Assembly: GCA_045604705.1 (NCBI GenBank)
Contig: JAZUOO010000050.1
Location: forward strand, 1-15,151
Direction: 5' to 3'
DNA length: 15,151 bases
Source of the DNA: SIG622 sp045604705
GTDB lineage: Bacteria > Bacillota > Clostridia > Oscillospirales > CAG-382
A program made the position numbers and the translations under genes. How positions within the stretch are numbered: the first letter of the stretch is position 1; each line of letters begins with the position of its first letter. Shown one piece after another: positions 7,157 through 13,171 of this stretch. The notes under the pieces are model-generated. The model did not search any database. It saw only the letters and a program-made list of their open reading frames with translations, and was not told the origin of the DNA.

Positions 7157-7196
7157 AAGAAAAGCACAACCGACACAGATTTCTCCGCATCGGTTG
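7157..7196 (-). terminator. Terminator after the phosphatase gene
   Basis: CAACCGA (7196-7190 read on the minus strand) pairs with TCGGTTG (7173-7167) over a 16-nt loop, followed on the minus strand by TGCTTTTCTTT. It lies about 40 bp beyond the phosphatase stop and just upstream of the HIRAN promoter, isolating the two genes. Confidence 0.7.
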
Positions 7197-7237
7197 AGTG
7201 TTTTATGACAATTTATAAGCTATAAAGCATAAAAGAT

Positions 7238-7707
7238 TCAAATATTGAACTTTTTATCTTTCTCTATGTGCTTCAGAAGCCCCTTACATCCCATCAGAAT
7301 ATCCCTGTATGTTGTATCAAAATCTCCCGTATACCACGGATCAGCCACATCTTCACACGAGCCTGCAAACTCAAGTAATTTGTATATTTTTTCCTCTGCA
7401 TCCCCCCTGCAATCCGTAAGGTGTTGCACACATTTGCGCTATCCATACACACTAAATAATCGTATTTCTTATAGTCGGTTTTTTCTAAATGTACTGCACG
7501 CTTTCCCGAGTATGATATGCCAAGGCCCTTTAAGATTTTTGCCGTCCCGGGATGTACGGGGTTTCCTATTTCCTCGTAACTTGTAGCAGCAGATGCCACA
7601 TAGAATTTATCGCTTATTCCCGATTTTTCTATAATATCCTTGAAAACAAATTCTGCCATCGGACTTCTGCATATATTACCGTGACATATAAACAAAATTT
7701 TTACCAT
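7238..7707 (-). pseudogene. Low-molecular-weight protein-tyrosine phosphatase, frameshifted at a G-run
   Basis: LMW phosphatases remove phosphate from protein tyrosine (some relatives reduce arsenate). The N-terminal part has the P-loop CHGNICRS (C-X5-R-S, Cys at residue 8) and runs to NVCNTLRIAGG. The C-terminal part, in another frame, continues DAEEKIYKLLEFAG and contains the general-acid motif DPW within ADPWYTGDF. The break lies in a run of six G on the minus strand (7407-7402). Seven G would restore one continuous frame of 156 aa, the normal family length. Unshifted translation gives a 137-aa protein lacking the DPW aspartate, probably inactive. This may be a real mutation, a phase-variable tract or a homopolymer sequencing error. 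The start ATG at 7707 has only a weak ribosome binding site. No kinase or polysaccharide genes are nearby. Confidence 0.85.
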
Positions 7708-7804
7708 AACATAACTCTATCAGTGCCTCTTGCAATAAAATAATATTTCTCATCGCCCATTTTGGCATTGATTTTCACTTGCGACTCAGAATTAATCGAC
7801 AAAC

Positions 7805-8404
7805 TTAATCGTCTTCTCTTCGCTCTGCAAAATAAAGACCCCAATCTTTGAAATCTTCAACTATCGTATAAATATCTTTTTCGTTCACAGTGTACTTCTC
7901 GGCAACGCCGGGTGAATCCGGAGAAAAGGTATTCCAGGCAGTAACGAGATTTGTTGTCTTTGGGATTCCCAGTTTTTCAAACAAATCATCGTAAGAGTGA
8001 TTTTCAGCGCTGTAGATTTTCACTACATTATATTTGCGAATCATAATCTCATCCTTGTTTTTGGGTGAGCCGAATCCGAAACTTGATATTCCGTCATGTA
8101 CAAGTATTTCTCCAACCAAATCCATGAAATAATTTATTTCTTCTTCCTCCATGGCGTCCATATAATAAACATCCTTGTGTGATCCATCCAGCACACCCGG
8201 TTCAATCTCTGTTTCGTCATCCAGCTTTGACGGCACTTCCAGGAAGAAAAAAACGAGATCGTTCTGTCTTGCAATAAACTCTTTCACTGCATCCAGTATT
8301 TTTTCGGTACTGATGTTTGCTATATACCACTGTTCCGATTTTTCATATTGTTCAAATATTTTTTCAGGATACGGAACCTGACATCCTTTTTTGAAATTAA
8401 TCAT
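7805..8404 (-). CDS. Unrecognised 199-aa acidic cytoplasmic protein
   Basis: I do not recognise this family. The protein is soluble-looking, acidic (for example MEEEEINYFMD, ending FAERREDD) and rich in aromatic residues, with no membrane segment, cysteine cluster or nucleotide-binding motif. Its composition and single-domain form resemble small immunity or accessory proteins common in Firmicute islands, but that is only an impression. The start ATG is supported by AAAGGAA about 9 nt upstream. A candidate promoter lies at 8435-8463. It ends 97 bp before the phosphatase gene on the same strand and no terminator is visible between them, so they may be co-transcribed. Confidence 0.75.
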   Translation of the reverse strand: MINFKKGCQVPYPEKIFEQYEKSEQWYIANISTEKILDAVKEFIARQNDLVFFFLEVPSKLDDETEIEPGVLDGSHKDVYYMDAMEEEEINYFMDLVGEILVHDGISSFGFGSPKNKDEIMIRKYNVVKIYSAENHSYDDLFEKLGIPKTTNLVTAWNTFSPDSPGVAEKYTVNEKDIYTIVEDFKDWGLYFAERREDD

Positions 8405-8434
8405 ATAAGCTTTCCTTTCTGTCTTGTTTGTTTT

Positions 8435-8463
8435 TTAATATATTTCCGTGTCTGCGTTAGCAA
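8435..8463 (-). promoter_or_regulatory. Candidate promoter of the 199-aa protein gene
   Basis: On the minus strand, TTGCTA (8463-8458), a 17-bp spacer and TATTAA (8440-8435), each matching consensus at four of six positions. A perfect TTGACA at about 8546-8541 lies further upstream but has a poor -10. Confidence 0.4.
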
Positions 8464-8559
8464 ATGTATATCCAATCATAGATCCCCAAAAATATTATTC
8501 TAATCAAGTGCTTCTTTCAATATTTTCAGTGTTAGCTGTTGTCAAATCGGGGAAAGAAT

Positions 8560-8922
8560 TTATATTCCCCTTGCACTGTATTTAACACAATTGGAAGTAT
8601 CGCACCTGAATTCAAATGAATTTCCCATTCTATGAAATTTAACATGGTTATTGCACAATGGGCACTTCTTATCAACAATATCGCCATCGTTAAGTGCATC
8701 AAAACCAACTAGATAATCATAATAGGGATTTAATAAATCTCTGATTTTTTGATATCCGACTAATACACTGTCACCCGTATCAACGATTAGTCTCATAACA
8801 AGCAAAAGCTTATGTTGTCCAAGGAAAGACGGCATCCCAACGAAATCAACTTCTTTTCCCCATCTGCTTTCATATAGCTGTCCTAATTTAATTGACTCTT
8901 TCATCATTGCTACATCTATCAT
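8560..8922 (-). CDS. Unrecognised 120-aa protein with C-terminal zinc-ribbon
   Basis: A 120-aa soluble protein of unknown family. Residues 87-112 contain CPLC (C87, C90) and CDTSNC (C107, C112), spaced like a small zinc-ribbon, suggesting nucleic-acid or protein binding. The N-terminal 80 residues are mixed alpha-helical with no recognised motif. The start ATG at 8922 is well supported by AAAGGAG 8 nt upstream. The gene is preceded by a strong promoter (9084-9112) and a leader of about 150 nt. GGGGAA (8549-8554) and TTCCCC (8565-8570) form a hairpin spanning the stop codon, but without a T-run. It lies immediately downstream of the recombinase gene and is probably cargo of the same island. 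Confidence 0.75.
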   Translation of the reverse strand: MIDVAMMKESIKLGQLYESRWGKEVDFVGMPSFLGQHKLLLVMRLIVDTGDSVLVGYQKIRDLLNPYYDYLVGFDALNDGDIVDKKCPLCNNHVKFHRMGNSFEFRCDTSNCVKYSARGI

Positions 8923-9083
8923 TGGGTTGACTCCTTTTTAATTTTCAAATATTTTCGGATAAAATCAGCATTATATCCTTTCACCTCTTAAGAATATTGT
9001 ATCACACCGAGTGCACTATAAAACGGACAGTCATTTTAATTGTTCTCACATTACGAGAAAAATTATTCAACTTTTATAAGTAC

Positions 9084-9112
9084 ATTTTACTACATCACCC
9101 GTACTTTGTCAA
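9084..9112 (-). promoter_or_regulatory. Strong sigma-A promoter downstream of the recombinase
   Basis: On the minus strand, -35 TTGACA (9112-9107), a 17-bp spacer and -10 TAAAAT (9089-9084). It begins only a few bases after the recombinase terminator and points at the zinc-ribbon protein gene, leaving an untranslated leader of roughly 150 nt. That leader contains a TTCTC/GAGAA hairpin (9042-9058) and a second -10-like TGATACAAT near 9000. Confidence 0.7.
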
Positions 9113-9116
9113 CGAC

Positions 9117-9151
9117 AAAAAACCACCAAAGGATTTCCCGAGGCGGCTTTT
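9117..9151 (-). terminator. Intrinsic terminator of the serine recombinase gene
   Basis: On the minus strand AAAAGCCGCC (9151-9142) pairs with GGTGGTTTTT (9127-9118) using two G-U wobbles that exist only in the minus-strand RNA. The T-run TTTTTT directly follows the stem core. It starts 8 bp after the recombinase stop codon. Confidence 0.85.
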
Positions 9152-9159
9152 ATAAGTCT

Positions 9160-10764
9160 TTACGCATTTATTATCGCTTTCATCTCCCTGATGCTGTTTT
9201 TGAGATACAGAGTAACGACCTTGTTGGAATCTACTGTGATTTTTTCAATAATCATGGAAATATCCTCCCGGGAAAACTCTTTCTTCTGGAGAATCTTTGA
9301 AAAAGTATCAAGAATGTCCGTAATGTTTTTCTTTAGCTCCCGTCTTTTGTCGCTGTCCTGATTGAGAAATTCAATTTGAGATTCGGCAAGATTCAGACTG
9401 CTTCGTATTTCTGTTTCAACCGTTTTGTAAGTTTCGGTTACGATCTCTTTGTTTTCAGGGTCGCTAATAATTTCATCAAGCTTGATTTTTGCAATATCCA
9501 CAAGTTTTTTCTTGTAGCTTTCGATATCCTTTTGAAGCTGTGTGATTTTCGCTTTGTTATCCTCAAGCCTTTTTTTACTACCCGAGGCATTGTAATCTGA
9601 AATTTCGTTTTTCAGGCTGTCACGGACCTCACGGATGAACGCCTTTACTTCTTCGTCAATTCTTTTTCTGTGAATGTGATGGGATGTACACCCCGAGGAC
9701 AGACCATAGCGATGATAATTACCGCATATGTATCCGTCGGGTCTTTTTGGGTTTGAGGTGCTGAACATGGGAGAGCCACAGTCTGCGCAGTAAATTGTGC
9801 CTGTGTAGGGATTCTTGTACTTTCTTTCCCCACGGTAGTGCACGTGGGTGTTTCTGGCGAGTCTTTCCTGTGTCTTTCTGAAAGTAGCCTCGTCTATAAT
9901 TGCTTTGTGATGATTTTCAAAAACTATGTGTTCTTCTCTTGAAAGCTTTTTGTCAAGTTTATTTATTCCGGGACGACTGTACTGTCTTTGGCGAAGAGTA
10001 CCGATGTAATAATCGTTTTTTATAATTTCGGCAACCGTGCTTGTGTTCCAGGTTTTACTTGGAATAATGTGTGAAGAATCTCCGCCTTTTTCATCTATAT
10101 GTTTCTTTATAAGAGCCATACCTGTGGGGTATTCGTGTTCTGTAAGATACTTCGCAATTTTTTTGTATCCGTAGCCTTTGTTGTAAAGGTCGTATATAAG
10201 CTGTACGACCCTTGCCCCATCTTCGTCTATCAGTACTTCATTCTTTTTTGTCGGGTGAAGATAGTACCCGTAGGGAGCGTTGCAAATCCATTCGCCTTTG
10301 TGTTGTTTTATGTTTACAACGGCACGGACCTTTTTACTTGTTTCGGTAACCGGCATTTCGTTCGTCAGAAATCTGAACTGTATTGACATCCAATCTTCTT
10401 TTTCCGGGTAGTCCACATTATCGGATATTGAAATGATTCTGATTCCCACATCACGAAGAAGCTCCAGCTCGTAAAGCCCGAGGCTGTTTCTTCTTGCAAA
10501 TCTTGAAAAGTCTTTGACTATAAGTATGTTGTAATATCCCTCAAACATGAGCTTTCGCATTTTTTGGTATCCCGGACGCTGTTCGAAGGTGTATCCGGAT
10601 TTATCTCTGTCTTCGTAGAAATCCACCTTAGCTGAGGGAAAGTTTTTTGACAGAAAATCTTTTATAATAATTTTCTGGTTTTCTATAGATATGTTGGTTG
10701 AATCCATTTCTTCATCAACGGAAATTCTTGTGTATGCTGCTATTTTTATAATATCATTTTTCAT
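9160..10764 (-). CDS. Large serine recombinase (site-specific integrase)
   Basis: A 534-aa large serine recombinase of the kind that integrates and excises phages and transposons in Firmicutes. The N-terminal resolvase domain (about 6-150) has YTRIS with the nucleophile S15 and R13, SIENQ, the FEQRPGYQKM segment and VKDFSRFARR (about 83-92). The recombinase domain follows (about 160-300, with APYGY, VAEIIKNDYYIG and HKAIIDEATF). Next come a zinc-ribbon (C326, C329, C347, C359) and a long coiled-coil region (about 370-500). All catalytic arginines expected by motif are present, so it looks intact. The start ATG has AAGGAG about 8 nt upstream. Two small genes precede it on the same strand, separated by a hairpin at 10800-10822; a strong terminator follows. 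Its attachment sites are not identified. Confidence 0.95.
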   Translation of the reverse strand: MKNDIIKIAAYTRISVDEEMDSTNISIENQKIIIKDFLSKNFPSAKVDFYEDRDKSGYTFEQRPGYQKMRKLMFEGYYNILIVKDFSRFARRNSLGLYELELLRDVGIRIISISDNVDYPEKEDWMSIQFRFLTNEMPVTETSKKVRAVVNIKQHKGEWICNAPYGYYLHPTKKNEVLIDEDGARVVQLIYDLYNKGYGYKKIAKYLTEHEYPTGMALIKKHIDEKGGDSSHIIPSKTWNTSTVAEIIKNDYYIGTLRQRQYSRPGINKLDKKLSREEHIVFENHHKAIIDEATFRKTQERLARNTHVHYRGERKYKNPYTGTIYCADCGSPMFSTSNPKRPDGYICGNYHRYGLSSGCTSHHIHRKRIDEEVKAFIREVRDSLKNEISDYNASGSKKRLEDNKAKITQLQKDIESYKKKLVDIAKIKLDEIISDPENKEIVTETYKTVETEIRSSLNLAESQIEFLNQDSDKRRELKKNITDILDTFSKILQKKEFSREDISMIIEKITVDSNKVVTLYLKNSIREMKAIINA

Positions 10765-10799
10765 TTTTGTGTCTCCTTAAGTAAGTTGGTTTTATATGT

Positions 10800-10822
10800 A
10801 AAAGCGACACAGGGTCGCTTTT
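10800..10822. terminator. 9-bp perfect hairpin between the 71-aa gene and the recombinase
   Basis: AAAAGCGAC (10800-10808) and GTCGCTTTT (10814-10822) form a perfect 9-bp stem with a 5-nt loop, touching the stop codon of the 71-aa gene. T-runs exist on both strands, the longer on the plus strand. In the minus direction it would end or attenuate the small-gene transcript before the recombinase, yet no clear separate recombinase promoter is seen, so partial read-through is likely. Confidence 0.7.
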
Positions 10823-10823
10823 T

Positions 10824-11039
10824 TCAGGATATAATATTGGCTGTGTTCTGTGCATCAAGCAAAGAACTGATTGTGGGTACCATTGGCTGAGTGCCACCTA
10901 CAAGAACACAGATTCTATGGGTGTTCTTAAAGTAGGAAATGGCTTCCTTGTACTCGTTTGTGGTTGTGTAGGTGTCTTTTTCACTGTTGTCTACCCAGAT
11001 TTTAACGGTGTTGTTGGTGTTGTTTTCTCTTATAATCAT
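10824..11039 (-). CDS. Small 71-aa protein upstream of the recombinase, unknown
   Basis: A 71-aa protein that I cannot assign. It has a polar, Asn/Thr-rich N-terminus and a compact C-terminal half ending LLDAQNTANIIS, with the pattern VGGTQPMVPTISSLL near residues 47-61. There is no membrane segment or cysteine motif. The ribosome binding site AAAGGAT lies 8 nt upstream of ATG 11039, which supports translation. It sits between the 106-aa gene and the recombinase in the same orientation. Small proteins in this position can act as recombination directionality factors, but nothing in the sequence proves that role. Confidence 0.7.
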   Translation of the reverse strand: MIIRENNTNNTVKIWVDNSEKDTYTTTNEYKEAISYFKNTHRICVLVGGTQPMVPTISSLLDAQNTANIIS

Positions 11040-11124
11040 ATAACCATCCTTTCGTTGTTATTTTTTGGTGTTTTAATGGGATTTATTCAGGTGTTTATAA
11101 CCTGCTTGTTTATTAGTTATCCAA

Positions 11125-11445
11125 TCATGCTGTTAAAAGTTCGTAAATGTGACTGAGAATAACTTCTTTAACGTAATAGTCAAGATTATCGTTTGTGAAA
11201 AATTTTTGTGATAGTCCGCAGATGCTGAAGCGGTCATCATACCCATTAAGTCCACCCCAAAATTCGATTATAGGCTCGCCAGACGAAACCGCAGGTTCAG
11301 CAATGATTTCGATCTTAATGTTAGATAGTATATTCCGGCTGAGTTTGTGTTTTTGTGCAAGCTCTTTTATTTGGTTCGTGTTGAGCAATTCAGAAACTGT
11401 GGTTGTGTAAATTGTAGTTGTTATTGTTTCTTTTGAAACTTTCAT
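11125..11445 (-). CDS. 106-aa protein heading the recombinase cluster, unknown
   Basis: A 106-aa soluble protein of unknown family. The N-terminus is Thr-rich (residues 6-16); a helical stretch around 19-37 (LLNTNQIKELAQKHKLSRN) could be part of a DNA-binding helix-turn-helix but is not clear enough to claim. The ribosome binding site AAAGGAA lies about 8 nt before ATG 11445. It is followed by the 71-aa gene after 85 bp that contain a small CAGGT/ACCTG hairpin (11088-11104). Its start lies only about 40 bp from the first codon of the truncated replication gene on the other strand, so a recombination junction may lie close to its 5' end. Confidence 0.65.
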   Translation of the reverse strand: MKVSKETITTTIYTTTVSELLNTNQIKELAQKHKLSRNILSNIKIEIIAEPAVSSGEPIIEFWGGLNGYDDRFSICGLSQKFFTNDNLDYYVKEVILSHIYELLTA

Positions 11446-11485
11446 TGTATTATTCCTTTCTTCTTCGTACTTGTTATATTTTTAT

Positions 11486-11920
11486 ATGATTACAGATTGC
11501 TCATTGTATTGCGGAGTATCTGTTAAAGAAATTGAAAAAATGCTACAACGTTTTGAGGAGCTTGGGTATATTTTCTATGATTATGCCACCGAAGAGATTT
11601 GCGTGCTTGATTACTTTGTTATGCATAGTCCCGCCGGAGGAATCACGTATGAAATGTACCGTAAGGACCTTGCAAAAATCACTTCTGACAAAGTACTTGA
11701 TGTACTTGTGGAAAATTCCAAAAGGTATGACATAAGCCTGCCGTTCTTTGCAGCACTTCAGGATTTTAAGCCGCAAATTAAAGAGGAAGATTTCGCTATA
11801 AAAAGTTGTTCTAAATCTATTGACGAAATAAGAACAGCGGCAAAACGAGGAAGGGCAAAATCCGCCACAAAGGAAATGGAAACTCCCGAATTTGAGAAAG
11901 AGGACGATTTGCCCTTTTAA
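11486..11920 (+). pseudogene. 5'-truncated phage/plasmid-type replication protein with SSB-like tail
   Basis: The visible frame reads ITDCSLYCGVSVKEIEKMLQ, then RFEELGYIFYDYATEEICVLDYF. This resembles the winged-helix replication-initiation proteins of Firmicute phages (Lin1244/Lin1753-like or DnaD-like). In such proteins some 50-60 residues usually precede this point; here they are absent and replaced by DNA antisense to the 106-aa gene. Neither TTG 11471 nor ATG 11486 has a ribosome binding site, so the gene is probably a remnant. The C-terminus is a charged tail ending EKEDDLPF, matching the acidic DDLPF tip by which Firmicute SSB recruits partners. Family assignment is from memory of the pattern and moderately sure; the truncation is inferred from the missing start signals. 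Confidence 0.55.
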
Positions 11921-11929
11921 TTAATATTG

Positions 11930-11977
11930 AACATCACTCACAACATCGCTCAAAACTATTGCAATTTGAGCGATGTT
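11930..11977 (+). promoter_or_regulatory. Operator with three half-sites overlapping the Fic promoter
   Basis: AACATCGCTCAAA (11942-11954) and TTTGAGCGATGTT (11965-11977) are perfect 13-bp inverted arms with a 10-bp centre. A further direct half-site, AACATCACTCA (11930-11940), lies 12 bp upstream. The centre contains the -35 and the right arm fills the -35/-10 spacer, so binding should repress the promoter. The Fic protein itself carries a C-terminal winged helix, which makes autoregulation the natural guess. Confidence 0.75.
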
Positions 11978-11987
11978 ATGTTATAAT
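11959..11987 (+). promoter_or_regulatory. Sigma-A promoter of the Fic gene
   Basis: -35 TTGCAA (11959-11964), a 17-bp spacer and a perfect -10 TATAAT (11982-11987), 22 bp before the ATG at 12009. The leader is therefore very short and contains little more than the AGGAGG ribosome binding site. Confidence 0.85.
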
Positions 11988-12008
11988 AACAAAAAAGGAG
12001 GTTGAATA

Positions 12009-12989
12009 ATGAAAAATAAAAAACCACCATTTGAGATTACACGCAAAATACTTGCGCTTATAACTGATATTGCAGAGCTTGTGGGAAGAATAAGCTCAAC
12101 AGAAAAGTTATCTTCAAATCCTAATCTCAGAAGAACAAATCGCATTAAAACAATATACTCGTCTCTTGCAATAGAACAGAACACGCTTTCTCTTGACCAG
12201 GTAACTGCAGTTATTGCAGGGAAGCACGTTATCGCACCGCCAAGGGACATTGCAGAAGTGAAGAATGCATATGAGATATATGATTGTCTCGATAATCTTG
12301 ATGCTTATTCTGCTGATGATATGCTTAAGGCACATAGCGTTATGATGAAAGGCTTGATAACTGAAGCAGGTGTGTTCAGATCAGGAAATGTCGGTGTGGT
12401 GGATAAAAACGGAACTATACTTCATTACGGAACATTACCGGCATATATTCCTAAACTTGTACACGAGCTTTTTGATTGGACGTGTAAAAATGAATTGCAC
12501 ATCCTTATAAAGAGTTGTGTTTTTCATTATGAGCTTGAACTTATACATCCTTTCGCAGACGGCAACGGCCGTATGGGAAGATTATGGCATACATTGCTAT
12601 TGTCAAAGTGGAACCCGATTTTTGCGTGGCTTCCTGTTGAATCCATAATACACGACAGACAGAAAGAGTACTATGAAGCAATCAATGTATCGAATGTAAA
12701 CGGAGAATCAACGGTATTTATTGAATTTATGCTGTCAGCAATAAAATCAGCCCTTGTTGAAGCTATGGAAACCGAGAGAAATAAGTCTGATAAAAATACA
12801 GATGAGCGTAGAAAGGTTATATGTAACTATTTACAAAATCACGATTACATTAAAAACTCGGATGTCAGAAATCTCCTTGGTGTTTCAGCTGCAACCGCAA
12901 ATCGTATACTTGCATCTCTCACAGAAGCTGAGATAATAGAAAAAGTACACGTAGGCAGATTCTGGCAGTACAAATTACTGAAGAAATAA
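12009..12989 (+). CDS. Fic-domain protein with C-terminal winged helix
   Basis: A 326-aa Fic protein. Fic enzymes transfer AMP (or other nucleotides) to hydroxyl side chains of target proteins. The catalytic motif HPFADGNGRMGR at 180-191 matches HPFx(D/E)GNGRxxR completely, so activity is expected. The N-terminal region has SLAIEQN (52-58) at the place of the inhibitory helix (S/T)xxxE(G/N), with Gln where Gly/Asn is usual. This suggests the class in which the inhibitory helix is in the same protein. Residues about 268-325 (DVRNLLGVSAATANRILASL, then GRFWQYKL) form a winged-helix DNA-binding domain. The start ATG has AGGAGG 7 nt upstream. It is transcribed alone from a promoter embedded in a palindromic operator and converges with hsdR. 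The target protein is unknown. Confidence 0.95.
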   Translation: MKNKKPPFEITRKILALITDIAELVGRISSTEKLSSNPNLRRTNRIKTIYSSLAIEQNTLSLDQVTAVIAGKHVIAPPRDIAEVKNAYEIYDCLDNLDAYSADDMLKAHSVMMKGLITEAGVFRSGNVGVVDKNGTILHYGTLPAYIPKLVHELFDWTCKNELHILIKSCVFHYELELIHPFADGNGRMGRLWHTLLLSKWNPIFAWLPVESIIHDRQKEYYEAINVSNVNGESTVFIEFMLSAIKSALVEAMETERNKSDKNTDERRKVICNYLQNHDYIKNSDVRNLLGVSAATANRILASLTEAEIIEKVHVGRFWQYKLLKK

Positions 12990-13016
12990 ACTTAAAGCAC
13001 CCATCCTGAAAATTAT

Positions 13017-13051
13017 TGTGCACAAGTCCGTTAAAAACGGACTTGTGCACA
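13017..13051. repeat. Perfect 15-bp inverted repeat after the Fic gene
   Basis: TGTGCACAAGTCCGT (13017-13031) and ACGGACTTGTGCACA (13037-13051) are perfect arms around TAAAA, giving one of the most stable hairpins in the window. It lies 28 bp after the Fic stop. There is no T-run on either side, so a standard intrinsic terminator is doubtful; it may act as an mRNA 3' end stabiliser, or be a protein-binding site or end of a small repeat element. Confidence 0.75.
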
Positions 13052-13124
13052 TGTGGTGACGGGGTATTTTGTATAACATAAGACAATATTATAGTGTCAG
13101 AAATGGTTAATTAAGTGCATATAT

Positions 13125-13151
13125 AACATTGGAATTGATGCAATCAATGTT
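13125..13151 (-). terminator. Weak hairpin after hsdR
   Basis: AACATTG (13125-13131) and CAATGTT (13145-13151) form a 7-bp stem with a 13-nt loop, about 20 bp past the hsdR stop codon. On the minus strand TATATATG follows, with no T-run. The inner bases can also fold as ATTGAT/ATCAAT. Confidence 0.35.
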
Positions 13152-13171
13152 GTGTTGTATTTAATATTTTA

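Noticed and set aside
7708..7800. Short minus-strand frame ending YYFIARGTDRVMLW just upstream of the phosphatase
   Set aside because: About 30 codons, no ribosome binding site, and it extends back into the neighbouring gene in another frame; not separable from chance.
9100..11472. CGTACTT at 9100-9106 and 11466-11472 as attachment-site repeats of the recombinase
   Set aside because: A 7-bp match between two places in 15 kb is expected by chance, and flanks do not agree convincingly.
13051..13125. GTGACGGGG shared by 13056-13064 and 2827-2835 as a repeat element
   Set aside because: Only 9 bp match and flanking sequence differs; in the left copy it is part of a local hairpin.
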